The notes: generated by a model not told the origin, from the letters alone. A stretch of 64,000 nucleotides of DNA from Paraburkholderia sp. BCC1884 (GCF_900996225.1 NZ_CAAJGL010000090.1:558001-622000); one strand, 5' to 3'; shown: positions 40,881 through 50,405, numbered from the stretch's first letter. Numbers and translations are program-made.

Positions 40881-41041
40881 GTTGTGATGACCCAAGTAGG
40901 CGGTAAACCGGTGGCGCCACGCAAATGCCCGTCACCGTTTTTCAATGTCGGCTTTGAACGTCGTGAATTGTCCGTCGTGTTTGTGACACGCGCCGCGCGC
41001 CGATAGTTCGGCGGCGGCGCGTGTCGACCAATCACGTGGTT

Positions 41042-41830
41042 TTATTGTTTGGTAAAGCGGATCACAGCCGTATCGACGCCCGCGTCGGACAGACGCTGAC
41101 GGTTCGAATTCATGTCCTCGAACTTCGAGAACGGTCCGATACGCACGCGATAGTACGTCACACCGCCCGCATCGCGCTGCGTGACCTTCGATTCGAAGCC
41201 CTGGAAGGCGAGGCGCGCACGCTGTTGCTCGGCGTCGGCCGAGGTCTTGTAGGCGCCCACTTGCAGGAAGTAGCCGGTGTTGGCGTCGCCCGGAGCCGGT
41301 GCTGCGCCGGAACCCGGCTTGGCGTTGGCGGCGGTCGTGGCCGAGCCGCTCTTGGGCGCCGAGTTGGACGCGTTGGCGCCCGGCGCGCTGCCGGCCTGCG
41401 GTTTTTTGGCCGGTGCGGTGGTGCCTTCGCCGTTATCCTGCGCGGCCTTCGGCGGAACCGCGACGCCGTTCGCGCTGCCATTGGACGGCGGCACTTCGAC
41501 GATCTGCGGTTCTTCGAGCATGCCCGACTGGGTCTGCGGATTGGTCTGGCCTGGCGCCGTGTTGGGCGGCGCGGGTTGCGCGGCCTGCGGCACCGGTTGC
41601 CCCGGCGTCTTGCCTTGCAGCGGACGATTCGGGTCGTACTGGGTCTGGCTCGCGCCGGAATCGGACGCCGCGGGCGGCGCCACCTTCGACACGAACGGCG
41701 TAGGCGCACGGGTGATATACAGCGCCACCACTACCGCGATCGCAAGGCCGACGATCAGGCCCAGCACGATACCGAGAAACGTACCCCCGGTTTGTTTCGA
41801 TTGCTTTGTTGTGCGGCGTGGTTTTGCCAT
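41042..41830 (-). CDS. SPOR-domain membrane protein (FtsN-like)
   Basis: 262-residue single-pass inner-membrane protein. The cytoplasmic N-terminus is basic (MAKPRRTTKQSKQ), followed by a TM segment at about residues 16-37 (GIVLGLIVGLAIAVVVALYI). A long Pro/Ala/Gln-rich periplasmic linker leads to a C-terminal SPOR domain (about 185-262: GYFLQVGAYKTSADAEQQRARLAFQGF ... YYRVRIGPFSKFEDMNSNRQRL). SPOR domains bind septal peptidoglycan denuded of stem peptides. It lies immediately downstream of argS and upstream of dsbA, the usual Burkholderia order for the FtsN-like gene, so a division role is likely. Confidence 0.88.
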   Translation of the reverse strand: MAKPRRTTKQSKQTGGTFLGIVLGLIVGLAIAVVVALYITRAPTPFVSKVAPPAASDSGASQTQYDPNRPLQGKTPGQPVPQAAQPAPPNTAPGQTNPQTQSGMLEEPQIVEVPPSNGSANGVAVPPKAAQDNGEGTTAPAKKPQAGSAPGANASNSAPKSGSATTAANAKPGSGAAPAPGDANTGYFLQVGAYKTSADAEQQRARLAFQGFESKVTQRDAGGVTYYRVRIGPFSKFEDMNSNRQRLSDAGVDTAVIRFTKQ

Positions 41831-41909
41831 CGTATGAATCACCTGCAAAAAGAATCCTGGAACGGCCGCCGATTATAGCGACGGCCGCATGCATGTTGCG
41901 CCGGAGGAC

Positions 41910-43700
41910 TTACATCTTGACGGGAGCGGAGACGCCGATCGTCGCCAGACCGTTGGCCAGCACTTGACGCGTGGCGGTGAGCAGCGCGACGCGTGCATTG
42001 CGTTCGGCCGCGTCGTCGACCAGCACGCGCTCGGCTCTGTCATTGTAGAACGAGTGGAATTCCCCGGCGAGGTCGCGCAGATAGAAAGCGACCGCGTGCG
42101 GTGCGAGTTCTTCCGCGGCGTGTTGCAGCACGTCCGGGAATTCGGCGAGCTTGTTCAACAGCGCCATCGCGCGTTCGCTGGTGAGCGGCGAGACATCTAC
42201 CGACGCGAGCGTGCTTTCGTCCGTGTTGTAGCGCGACTTGCATTCGGCGATCACCGAGCAGATGCGCGCGTGCGCATACTGCACGTAATGCACCGGATTT
42301 TCGTCGTTCTGCTTCAACGCGAGATCGATGTCGAACACGAATTCCGTATCCGCCTTACGCGAGATCAGGAAGAAGCGCACGGCGTCGCGGCCGCGCCGGA
42401 TCGTTTCTTCGTCGATCAGATCGACGGCCGCTTCCGAGCCCGGCGTGGCGCCCCCCGACCATTCGATCAGATCGCGCACCGTCACATAGCTGCCCGCGCG
42501 CTTGGAGATCTTCACCTCTTCGCCATTGCGCATCACCGTGACCATCTTGTGCAGGATGTAGTCGGGATAGCCCTTCGGAATGCCGACGCCAAGACCCTGC
42601 AGACCGGCGCGCACGCGCGCGATCGTGCCGTGGTGGTCCGAGCCCTGAATGTTGATGACCTTGGTGAAGCCGCGCTGCCACTTGGCGACGTGGTATGCGA
42701 CGTCCGGCACGAAGTACGTGTAGGTGCCGTCGGTCTTGCGCATGACGCGGTCTTTGTCGTCGCCGTCGTCGGTGGTGCGCAGCCAGAGCGCGCCTTCCTG
42801 TTCGTAGGTCTTGCCGGCCGCGACCAGCTCCTCGACCGTCTTTTCGACCCGGCCTTCCTTGTATAGCGACGACTCCAGATAGTACTGGTCGAACTTCACG
42901 CCGAAGGCCTGCAAGTCCATATCCTGCTCGCGCCGCAGATACGTCACGGCAAAGCGGCGGATCGCTTCGAGATCTTCGACGTCGCGCGCGCCGGTGACCG
43001 GCGCGCCGTCGCTGGCGGCCACGGTGGCGCCGGCCAGATACTCTTTCGCGATTTCGGCGATGTACTCGCCGTTGTACGCCGAAGCCGGCCAGCCGGCGTC
43101 GCCGGGCGCGAGGCCACGGGCGCGCGCCTGGGTGGACAGGGCGAGCGTCTGGATCTGCACGCCGGCGTCGTTGTAGTAGAACTCACGGTGCACGTCCCAG
43201 CCTTGCGAGGCCAGCACGTTCGAGAGCGCGTCGCCGAGCGCGGCCTGGCGGCCGTGGCCGACGTGCAGCGGGCCGGTCGGGTTGGCCGAGACGAACTCGA
43301 TCAGCACATGCTTGCCGGCGTCGCGTTGCGAGTGGCCGAAGGCGTCCCGCTCCGCGAACACGGCAGCGATCACCGCCTGCTTGGCGGCCGCGGCCAGACG
43401 CAGGTTGATGAAGCCGGGGCCGGCCACCTCGGCGGCTTCGACGAGGCCTTTGGCCTGCGGTTGAGCGAGCAGCGCGTCGACGATCTGTTGCGCTAGCTGG
43501 CGCGGATTGGCGCGCAGCGGCTTGGCGAGTTGCATCGCCACGTTGCACGCGACGTCGCCGTGCGCCGCGACCTTCGGACGTTCCAGCGTGATGGTGGGCG
43601 ACACGAACGCGGCTTCGCTCGCGCCCTGAGTGGCTTGTGCGACCTGCTTCACCGTGTCGGCGAGCAGTGTTTCGAGAGTATGTTTATGTGCGGGCAGCAT
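41910..43700 (-). CDS. argS: Arginyl-tRNA synthetase
   Basis: 596-residue class I synthetase charging tRNA(Arg). The N-terminal Add-1 tRNA-recognition domain (about 1-120) is followed by the catalytic core, with the HIGH-equivalent HVGH at 146-149 in ANPTGPLHVGHGRQAALGD. A DALR-type C-terminal anticodon domain ends the protein (HYVQYAHARICSVI onward). The KMSKS motif is replaced, as is usual for ArgRS. The start ATG at 43700 is the only sensible one. A 426-bp non-coding gap separates it from the divergent DUF1840 gene. Confidence 0.97.
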   Translation of the reverse strand: MLPAHKHTLETLLADTVKQVAQATQGASEAAFVSPTITLERPKVAAHGDVACNVAMQLAKPLRANPRQLAQQIVDALLAQPQAKGLVEAAEVAGPGFINLRLAAAAKQAVIAAVFAERDAFGHSQRDAGKHVLIEFVSANPTGPLHVGHGRQAALGDALSNVLASQGWDVHREFYYNDAGVQIQTLALSTQARARGLAPGDAGWPASAYNGEYIAEIAKEYLAGATVAASDGAPVTGARDVEDLEAIRRFAVTYLRREQDMDLQAFGVKFDQYYLESSLYKEGRVEKTVEELVAAGKTYEQEGALWLRTTDDGDDKDRVMRKTDGTYTYFVPDVAYHVAKWQRGFTKVINIQGSDHHGTIARVRAGLQGLGVGIPKGYPDYILHKMVTVMRNGEEVKISKRAGSYVTVRDLIEWSGGATPGSEAAVDLIDEETIRRGRDAVRFFLISRKADTEFVFDIDLALKQNDENPVHYVQYAHARICSVIAECKSRYNTDESTLASVDVSPLTSERAMALLNKLAEFPDVLQHAAEELAPHAVAFYLRDLAGEFHSFYNDRAERVLVDDAAERNARVALLTATRQVLANGLATIGVSAPVKM

Positions 43701-44126
43701 GCTTGTTGCGAGTCCAGTGAGGCAATCCGGTGATGCGGAAGAGGCGCCGACCGCGCGGCAGGCGCGGCCGGTTCGTCAGAAGCATGGAAAGCGGCGCTGC
43801 GCCCGGCGTGACGCCTCGGGTGCAGCGGCTGCGCCGTCAGGCACGTTGCCTGCAACGCAATCAGTGCGGTGCGTGGCGGCCTGTTGTGACATGCACGGCG
43901 GCGGCGTGCCGCGATGGCGTGGTGAATGTGGCCAACCGGCCGGCCCACGCCCTTTGCGCTTCGCTTTTCCGTTCAGACGGATTTTAGCAGGTGCTAATAT
44001 GTTCAATGAGATGCCCAGCAAGGGCCGTGGCCGTCATGCCTGATCGGCGAGCCAACGTAACGCGCTGCGGCGGTGGCTCTCGAGCTGCTTGCGCGCCAAT
44101 CCAACATAACGAAAATGGGAACAGTC
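43701..44126. other. 426-bp divergent region between argS and the DUF1840 gene, with a 14-bp palindrome
   Basis: TTAGCA-GG-TGCTAA at 43984-43997 is a perfect 6-bp inverted repeat inside an AT-rich island in GC-rich DNA. Read on the minus strand, the local sequence contains TAAAAT, a plausible -10 box for argS. It probably marks the argS promoter; I see nothing else to annotate. Confidence 0.45.
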
Positions 44127-44453
44127 ATGCTGATTACTTTCAAATGCCGCGCCACGCCGGACGTGATGATGCTGGACAACCTGGCACAGTACCTGATCGG
44201 CATCGTCGGCAAACGGCTGGGTGAGCGAGGCGTCATCACACACGACGAATTGGGCCCGGCGATCACCAAGCTCGAAGCGGCCATCGTCGTCGACAAACAG
44301 GAACGGGCCGAGCACGACGGTCATTTCCACGAAGGCGAGGAAGGTCACGAGCACCACGAGATTCCGCCGGGACTCGCGCAGCGCGCCTATCCGTTCCTCG
44401 ACATGCTGCGCGCGGCGCAGAAGGAAAACGCGGATATCGTCTGGGGGATCTGA
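44127..44453 (+). CDS. DUF1840 family protein
   Basis: 108 residues from the ATG at 44127; an in-frame ATG four codons upstream is possible, and GGGA precedes 44127. The N-terminal block MLITFKCRATPDVMMLDNLAQYLIGIVGK and the C-terminal AYPFLDMLRAAQKENADIVWG are the family's hallmarks. The middle holds a His/Glu-rich stretch (HDGHFHEGEEGHEHHE) that may bind metal. No function is established. It is probably monocistronic, with a terminator at 44499-44527. Confidence 0.9.
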   Translation: MLITFKCRATPDVMMLDNLAQYLIGIVGKRLGERGVITHDELGPAITKLEAAIVVDKQERAEHDGHFHEGEEGHEHHEIPPGLAQRAYPFLDMLRAAQKENADIVWGI

Positions 44454-44498
44454 TCGCGCCTCGCGGCCGGCGGTCACGCTAATTCAGGCGCACCAATG

Positions 44499-44527
44499 AA
44501 AAGAGCCCGCTCGATGCGGGCTCTTTT
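44499..44527 (+). terminator. Intrinsic terminator after the DUF1840 gene
   Basis: A perfect 12-bp stem AAAAGAGCCCGC / GCGGGCTCTTTT with loop TCGAT. Symmetrical, so it may also end the convergent small gene at 44581. Confidence 0.9.
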
Positions 44528-44580
44528 GTCTTTCGAAGGCCGGAAAAAAGGCTGGAACGCAACCGGCCTCGCTACGCTGC

Positions 44581-44787
44581 TTACTGGCTGGCGGCAGCCG
44601 GAGCGGCCATCGGAGCCGACGCGCCCTTCTTCATTTTCTGTTTCTTCGGCTTTTTGACGTGTTTCACCGTGGGCGGCGAATACGAACTGACCGAGCTGGA
44701 GCCACCGGGAGCGGCGGGCTGAGCCACCGCGATCGAGGCGCCAGCGGCAAGCGAAACAGCAGTCAACAACAGCGTCAGCTTCTTCAT
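44581..44787 (-). CDS. Small exported Lys/Pro/Ala-rich protein
   Basis: 68 residues. A clear signal peptide (MKKLTLLLTAVSLAAGASIAVA) is followed by a low-complexity, strongly basic mature region (SPPTVKHVKKPKKQKMKKGAS) and an Ala-rich end. The start at 44787 has GGAGAGAAATCC upstream. It is too short and repetitive to assign; similar small basic periplasmic proteins occur in Burkholderia. The next gene on this strand upstream is metH, more than 150 bp away, so it is probably transcribed separately. Confidence 0.65.
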   Translation of the reverse strand: MKKLTLLLTAVSLAAGASIAVAQPAAPGGSSSVSSYSPPTVKHVKKPKKQKMKKGASAPMAAPAAASQ

Positions 44788-44945
44788 AGGATTTCTCTCC
44801 GTCGACGATTGCAATTAGTTAAGCCGACGCGTTTTGGCCGCGTCTGGCGAGGTAAAGCCGACTCAGTCTACAAAGACGAAAATTACGCCGCCGCAAATAT
44901 TCATTCTTTCTGGCCCGATATAGTGGGGTTGCCCCCACGGAAGCC

Positions 44946-47663
44946 TTACAGCAAAGGCGCGAGCGCCCGTTCAGCGTCGGTTTTCGACAACGACATGCGT
45001 TGAGCGAAGTCTTCTACCTGGTCCTGACCGATCTTGCCAACCGAGAAATAGGTGCTGTCCGGGTGCGCCAGGTAGAAGCCCGAGACGCTGGCCGCCGGCA
45101 GCATGGCGAGCGATTCGGTCACGCTCATGCCGATTTCGGTGGCTTGCAGCACGTCGAACATGTCGCGTTTGACCAGGTGGTCCGGGCAGGCCGGATAGCC
45201 CGGCGCCGGACGGATACCGCGGTATTTTTCGGAGATCAGGTCGTCGTTGGAGAGGGTTTCGTCGTTCGCGTAGCCCCACAGGTCGCGTCTCACGCGTGCA
45301 TGCATCGCTTCGGCGAAGGCTTCCGCGAACCGGTCGGCGAGCGCCTTCAGCATGATCGCGCTGTAGTCGTCGTGATCCTTTTCGAACTGCTTTTCCTTGA
45401 CGTCGACGCCCAGACCCGCCGTGACCGCGAACATGCCGATGTAGTCGGCCACGCCCGATTCCTTCGGCGCGATGAAGTCGGCGAGCGACCGGTTCGGCCG
45501 CATCACACCGTCCACCACCGGCCGCACGGTCTGCTGGCGCAGGTTGCGCCACGTGAGCGCCACTTCCGTGCGTGATTCGTCCGTGTAGATTTCGATGTCG
45601 TCGTCGTTCACCGTGTTGGCCGGCAGCAGCGCGATCACGCCGTTGGCCTGCAGCCAGCGGCCCTGGATCAGGCGCGCAAGCATCGACTTGCCGTCCGAAA
45701 ACACGCGGCGCGCCGATTCGCCGACGATCTCGTCGTTCAGAATCGCGGGATACGGACCGGCTAGGTCCCACGTCTGGAAGAACGGAGCCCAGTCGATGTA
45801 GTTCGAAAGCTCGTTCAGATCGAAATTCTTGAACACGCGGCGGCCGATGAACTTCGGCTTGACCGGCTGATAGCTCGCCCAGTCGACCTTGGTCTTGTTC
45901 GCGCGTGCTTCGGCGAGCGTGACCATCGGCGTGGCTTTCTTGTTGGCGTGCTGATCGCGGATGCGGTCGTAGTCGGACTTGAGGTCGTCGAGATACTTGG
46001 CCGCGCCCTCGTCGGACAGCAGGCTCGACGCCACCGACACCGATCGCGACGCGTCCGGCACGTACACCACCGGTCCCTCGTAATGCGGCGCGATCTTCAC
46101 GGCGGTATGCACGCGCGAGGTGGTCGCGCCGCCGATCAGCAGCGGAATCTTCTTGATGCGGAAGTAGTCGTCGCGCTGCATTTCCGAGGCGACGTAGGCC
46201 ATTTCTTCGAGGCTCGGCGTGATCAGCCCGGAAAGACCGATGATGTCCGCGCCTTCGACCTTGGCCTTCGCGAGAATCTCGTTACACGGGACCATCACGC
46301 CCATGTTGACCACTTCGAAGTTATTGCACTGAAGCACCACGGTCACGATGTTCTTGCCGATATCGTGAACGTCGCCCTTTACCGTCGCCATGATGATCTT
46401 GCCTTTGGCGCGGACGTCGTCGCCGGCCGCAGCCATCTGACGCTTTTCTTCCTCGATGAACGGGATCAGATGCGCCACGGCCTGCTTCATCACGCGCGCC
46501 GATTTGACGACTTGCGGCAGGAACATCTTGCCCTGGCCGAACAGGTCGCCGACGACGTTCATGCCGTCCATCAGCGGGCCTTCGATCACGTTGATCGGGC
46601 GGCCGCCCGCGGCCGCGATCGTCGCGCGGACTTCTTCGGTGTCTTCGGTGATGAAGTTGGTGATGCCGTGCACGAGTGCATGCGCAAGACGCTTCTCGAC
46701 CGGCTGGTTACGCCACTCGAGGTTCTCTTCCTTTTTCGCTGCACCGGTCTTGAACTTGTCGGCGACTTCGAGCAGCCGGTCGGTGCCGTCTTCGCGACGG
46801 TTCAGCACCACGTCTTCGACGCGCTCGCGCAACTCCGGATCGAGGTCGGCATACACGCCGAGCTGGCCCGCGTTGACGATGCCCATGTCCATGCCGGCCT
46901 GAATCGCGTGATACAGGAACACGGTGTGAATTGCCTCGCGCACCGGGTCGTTGCCGCGGAACGAGAACGACACGTTCGACACGCCGCCGCTGATCTTCGC
47001 GTAGGGCAGATTCGCTTTGATCCAGCGCGTGGCGTTGATGAAGTCGACGGCGTAGTTGTTGTGCTCTTCGATGCCGGTTGCGATCGCGAAGATGTTCGGA
47101 TCGAACACGATGTCTTCCGGCGGGAAACCGACTTCGTTGACGAGGAAGTCATACGAGCGTTTGCAGATCTGCGTCTTGCGCTCGAAAGTGTCGGCCTGGC
47201 CTTTCTCGTCGAATGCCATCACGACGGCTGCCGCGCCGTAGCGGCGAATCAGGTTTGCGTGATGGCGGAAGGCTTCTTCGCCTTCCTTCAGCGAGATCGA
47301 GTTGACGATCGCCTTGCCTTGCACGCACTTCAGACCGGCTTCGATCACTTCCCATTTCGACGAGTCGATCATGATCGGCACGCGCGCGATATCCGGCTCC
47401 GACGCGATCAGATTCATGAAGCGCACCATTGCCGCTTTCGAATCGAGCATCGCCTCGTCCATGTTGACGTCGATGACCTGCGCGCCGTTTTCGACCTGCT
47501 GGCGCGCAACCGCGACGGCTTCGTCGAACTGGTCGTTCAGGATCATTCGCGCGAACGCCTTCGAGCCGGTCACGTTGGTGCGTTCGCCGACGTTGATGAA
47601 GAGCGTCCCGGACGTGACGTTGAACGGCTCGAGGCCGGAAAGGCGCATGGTGTGATCGGTCAT
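44946..47663 (-). CDS. metH: Cobalamin-dependent methionine synthase, pterin/B12/AdoMet-activation part
   Basis: 905-residue half of methionine synthase. Domains are the pterin (methyl-folate) binding barrel at about 15-280 (FINVGERTNVTGS, NGAQVIDVNMDEAMLDS), a B12 cap region at about 310-410, and the B12-binding Rossmann domain with axial ligand H433 in DVHDIGKN. The C-terminal reactivation domain carries the AdoMet-binding pattern RDLWGYANDE ... RGIRPAPGYPACPDH. The homocysteine-binding domain is absent here and is encoded by the separate upstream gene at 47748-48818. The two are 84 bp apart on the same strand. All catalytic residues I can identify are present. Confidence 0.97.
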   Translation of the reverse strand: MTDHTMRLSGLEPFNVTSGTLFINVGERTNVTGSKAFARMILNDQFDEAVAVARQQVENGAQVIDVNMDEAMLDSKAAMVRFMNLIASEPDIARVPIMIDSSKWEVIEAGLKCVQGKAIVNSISLKEGEEAFRHHANLIRRYGAAAVVMAFDEKGQADTFERKTQICKRSYDFLVNEVGFPPEDIVFDPNIFAIATGIEEHNNYAVDFINATRWIKANLPYAKISGGVSNVSFSFRGNDPVREAIHTVFLYHAIQAGMDMGIVNAGQLGVYADLDPELRERVEDVVLNRREDGTDRLLEVADKFKTGAAKKEENLEWRNQPVEKRLAHALVHGITNFITEDTEEVRATIAAAGGRPINVIEGPLMDGMNVVGDLFGQGKMFLPQVVKSARVMKQAVAHLIPFIEEEKRQMAAAGDDVRAKGKIIMATVKGDVHDIGKNIVTVVLQCNNFEVVNMGVMVPCNEILAKAKVEGADIIGLSGLITPSLEEMAYVASEMQRDDYFRIKKIPLLIGGATTSRVHTAVKIAPHYEGPVVYVPDASRSVSVASSLLSDEGAAKYLDDLKSDYDRIRDQHANKKATPMVTLAEARANKTKVDWASYQPVKPKFIGRRVFKNFDLNELSNYIDWAPFFQTWDLAGPYPAILNDEIVGESARRVFSDGKSMLARLIQGRWLQANGVIALLPANTVNDDDIEIYTDESRTEVALTWRNLRQQTVRPVVDGVMRPNRSLADFIAPKESGVADYIGMFAVTAGLGVDVKEKQFEKDHDDYSAIMLKALADRFAEAFAEAMHARVRRDLWGYANDETLSNDDLISEKYRGIRPAPGYPACPDHLVKRDMFDVLQATEIGMSVTESLAMLPAASVSGFYLAHPDSTYFSVGKIGQDQVEDFAQRMSLSKTDAERALAPLL

Positions 47664-47747
47664 GGCGTAGGTGCGAGTCGAGTGCTGCGTTTGAGGTGCG
47701 TCGGAGTCGATAGCGGGAACTGGCGGCCGAGGTTCAGGCCGCCGGAC

Positions 47748-48818
47748 TCAGGCTGCGTCGCGATATTGGTTGGGCCATTGGCGCGGCTTCACTTCAGCGA
47801 GTGCCTGTGCAATCGCCGCAATGTGCTCCGGCGTCGTGCCGCAGCAACCGCCTGCGATATTCACGAGGCCGGCCTGCGCGAACTCCTTGAGCAAGCCCGA
47901 GGTATCCGCCGGCAGTTCGTCGAAGCCCGTGTCGCTCATCGGATTCGGCAAGCCCGCATTCGGATAGCAAGATACATAGGTGTCGCACAGCTTCGCCAGC
48001 TCGGCGATGTACGGGCGCATCAGTGCCGCGCCCAACGCGCAGTTCAGGCCGAACGTGAGCGGCTTGGCATGACGCAGCGAGTTCCAGAATGCTTCGACGG
48101 TCTGGCCCGACAGAATGCGGCCCGATGCGTCGGTGACGGTGCCAGAAATCATGATCGGCAGACGCTCGCCGGTGTCTTCGAACAACTCGTCTAGTGCGAA
48201 CAGCGCGGCTTTCGCGTTGAGCGTGTCGAAGATCGTTTCGACGAGAAACAGATCGGCGCCGCCGTCGAGCAATGCCTTGGCCTGCTCGTAGTACGCGGCG
48301 CGCAGTTCGTCGAAGGTCACGTTGCGCGCGCCCGGATCGTTCACGTCAGGAGAAATGCTGGCGGTTTTCGGCGTCGGTCCGATCGCGCCTGCGACGAAAC
48401 GCGGGCGGTCGGGCGTCGAATACTTGTCGCAAGCGGCGCGCGCCAGTTTCGCCGATTCGAGGTTCATCTCGATGGCAAGTTGTTCCATGCCGTAGTCGGC
48501 CTGGGCCACGGTCGTCGCGCCGAACGTGTTGGTCTCGATGATGTCCGATCCCGCCGCGAGATATTGCTCGTGAATCTCGCGGATGATCTGCGGCTGCGTG
48601 ATCGACAACAGTTCGTTGTTGCCCTTGATGTCGCGCCCGTAGTCCGCGAAACGCTCGCCGCGATAGGCCGCTTCGTCGAGTTTGTAGCGCTGGATCATCG
48701 TGCCCATTGCGCCATCCAGGATCAGGATGCGCGACTTGAGCAGCGCGGGCAGCGCCGCGCCGCGCGTGTAGGCGGCGTCGAGACGGACTGGCGTGGCGGT
48801 TTGAGCAGGCTGGTTCAT
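47748..48818 (-). CDS. metH: Methionine synthase, homocysteine S-methyltransferase domain (separate protein)
   Basis: 356-residue stand-alone homocysteine-binding module equivalent to the N-terminal domain of MetH. The N-terminal block is LDGAMGTMIQRYKLDEAAYRGERF. The zinc-binding cysteines appear in FGLNCALGA and in the paired Cys of IAGGCCGTTPEHIAAIA. It is proposed to transfer the methyl group to homocysteine in trans with the 905-residue partner encoded just downstream. Promoter: TACAAT on the minus strand at 48860-48865, leaving a leader of about 45 nt, too short for a riboswitch. Start ATG 48818. Confidence 0.95.
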   Translation of the reverse strand: MNQPAQTATPVRLDAAYTRGAALPALLKSRILILDGAMGTMIQRYKLDEAAYRGERFADYGRDIKGNNELLSITQPQIIREIHEQYLAAGSDIIETNTFGATTVAQADYGMEQLAIEMNLESAKLARAACDKYSTPDRPRFVAGAIGPTPKTASISPDVNDPGARNVTFDELRAAYYEQAKALLDGGADLFLVETIFDTLNAKAALFALDELFEDTGERLPIMISGTVTDASGRILSGQTVEAFWNSLRHAKPLTFGLNCALGAALMRPYIAELAKLCDTYVSCYPNAGLPNPMSDTGFDELPADTSGLLKEFAQAGLVNIAGGCCGTTPEHIAAIAQALAEVKPRQWPNQYRDAA

Positions 48819-48914
48819 GGCGGACGTGGGCTTGCGCCGGCTTTTTCGGGAAACCTGTCATTGTAGCCGCTGTCGGACGGAACCGCCCGGCGCGGGCCTT
48901 CGCGACATCGACAG

Positions 48915-48959
48915 TGTGAAAAGAAAACGGCCCCGCAAGGCGAAAGCCTGCTGGGCCGT
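48915..48959 (-). terminator. Intrinsic terminator of the DUF3567 gene
   Basis: On the minus strand AAACGGCCC (48951-48959) pairs with GGGCCGTTT (48923-48931). An inner AGGC/GCCT stem lies within, and TCTTTTC follows. It lies 104 bp past the DUF3567 stop and just upstream of the metH promoter. Confidence 0.75.
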
Positions 48960-49062
48960 TTCATTAACTGCTGGCCGTCTTAAAAACTCCGCCGGATGGA
49001 CTTGCGAATCCGGACAGCGCGGCCAATCCATGTCGCCAAAAACGTTAAGCCGAACCCTGCCC

Positions 49063-49320
49063 TCAGTGAAGAATGACGGGCTGGTGCATGAGGCTGTCGA
49101 ACTGGCCGAGGAATTCGTCTACCTCGTCCAGCGACGGTTCTTCTTCGATCAGCTTCTGCACGTGCTCGCGAAAGCGCGCCGCCATAGCACCGTCAATGTA
49201 GATTTCGCGCTGCATGTTCTTGTCGACGATCTCATAGCCACCCGACTTCATGGCCAGCGGACCTTCCTGCGGCGGAAACTCGACGACACAATAGTTCGGG
49301 CTGTTGTAGATCATTTGCAT
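49063..49320 (-). CDS. DUF3567 family protein
   Basis: 85 residues. It begins MQMIYNSPNYCVVEFPPQEGPLAMKSGGYEIVDKN, the near-invariant N-terminus of this betaproteobacterial family, followed by REIYIDGAMAARFREHVQKLIEEEP and an acidic tail. Function unknown. The start at 49320 has AAGGAG at normal distance. Monocistronic, with a terminator downstream. Confidence 0.9.
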   Translation of the reverse strand: MQMIYNSPNYCVVEFPPQEGPLAMKSGGYEIVDKNMQREIYIDGAMAARFREHVQKLIEEEPSLDEVDEFLGQFDSLMHQPVILH

Positions 49321-49438
49321 GGCGACACTCCTTATTTCCGTTGGCTCCTGGCCATTCCTGCGCCATAGGTGGAGCGTATGGTGTGGAATTCAAGGGGTGG
49401 GTCCGGATTGACGCTTGTAAAAGTTCCGAACCTACCGG

Positions 49439-50227
49439 TTAGACCGGCCTTTCAAGAAACGTTTCAAGCAGTGCAGCAAAACGGTGAGATTGCTCGATGG
49501 GCGCCAGATGAGCGGCATCGAGTAATTCGAAACGCGCGCCTTCGATGGCGTCTGCTATCGCCTGCGTAGAAGCAGGCGGCGTGCCCGTGTCGTGGCGGCC
49601 CGCCACCGTCAACGTTGGGCAACGGATGGTTCCCAGCTTACTGCGTACATCGAAATCGCGCAGCGCTTCGCACGCCATGGCGTAGCCTTCTGGCAACGTA
49701 TGCGTCAGTACGTCGCGAATCTGTTCGACCGCTTCGGGGTGCGCGGTCGTGAAATCGGGCGTCAGCCAGCGGCTCAAGGTCGATGGCACGAGCGCCGCCA
49801 TGCCGTCGCTGCGGGCGCTGGCAGCGCGCTGGTTCCATGTGGCACGCGCTTCGGGCAAAGTGCCGGCGCTGCTGTCGGCGATGGTCAAAGTATCGACGCG
49901 GTCAGGGTGAGTCAGCGCAAATTGCTGCGCAATCATGCCGCCCATCGACATGCCGACCAGATGCGTCGTGGGTGCGCCGAGCGCATCGAGCAAGGCGGCG
50001 AGGTCGCCGGCCAGGTCGTCTATGCTAAACGGCGCACGCGATGCCGCGGTCTTGCCATGTCCGCGCAAGTCGTAGCGCAGGACGGTGTAGTCGTCGCGGA
50101 AATAGCCCGCGAGCTGATCCCAGACAGACAGGTCGCCGCCGAGTTGATGGATGAACGTCAGCCACGGGCCGCCGCCCTCGTTGCTCAGCACATAGCGCGT
50201 TTCGATACCGTTGATGTTCACTTGCAT
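49439..50227 (-). CDS. Alpha/beta hydrolase, 3-oxoadipate enol-lactonase-like
   Basis: 262-residue serine hydrolase. The oxyanion block is TFIHQLGGDLSVWDQLAGYF, the nucleophile elbow VGMSMGGMIAQQFA, the acid is in TVAGRHDTGTPP, and the catalytic His is in LLDAAHLAPIEQS. The overall pattern, including ADSSAGTLPEARATWNQRA and LRGHGKTAA, matches PcaD-type enol-lactonases. However, no pca genes are adjacent, so a different lactone or ester substrate is possible. The start at 50227 is chosen because AAGGAGCCCGC precedes it; the longer frame upstream is a shadow. Confidence 0.87.
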   Translation of the reverse strand: MQVNINGIETRYVLSNEGGGPWLTFIHQLGGDLSVWDQLAGYFRDDYTVLRYDLRGHGKTAASRAPFSIDDLAGDLAALLDALGAPTTHLVGMSMGGMIAQQFALTHPDRVDTLTIADSSAGTLPEARATWNQRAASARSDGMAALVPSTLSRWLTPDFTTAHPEAVEQIRDVLTHTLPEGYAMACEALRDFDVRSKLGTIRCPTLTVAGRHDTGTPPASTQAIADAIEGARFELLDAAHLAPIEQSHRFAALLETFLERPV

Positions 50228-50405
50228 GCGGGCTCCTTGAAGGGGAACGCAGTGGAAGGGTCCATTCACGCGCGACGCCACGCTTTTGACTGCACGGCTG
50301 AGGTATATACGCAGCTTACGCGCGAACGGTTGCAACAGTGTGTGCGAGTGCACCTCGCGACGTAAGTTCAGCGAGTCACTGGAGCCTATGCTCGGATTTA
50401 AAGCT

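Noticed and set aside
45948..48194. 748-codon plus-strand open frame
   Set aside because: Antisense to both metH genes, which have complete catalytic motifs.
48819..48922. S-adenosylhomocysteine or cobalamin riboswitch upstream of metH
   Set aside because: The likely -10 box TACAAT at 48860-48865 leaves a leader of about 45 nt, too short for either class, and I could not match conserved riboswitch cores.
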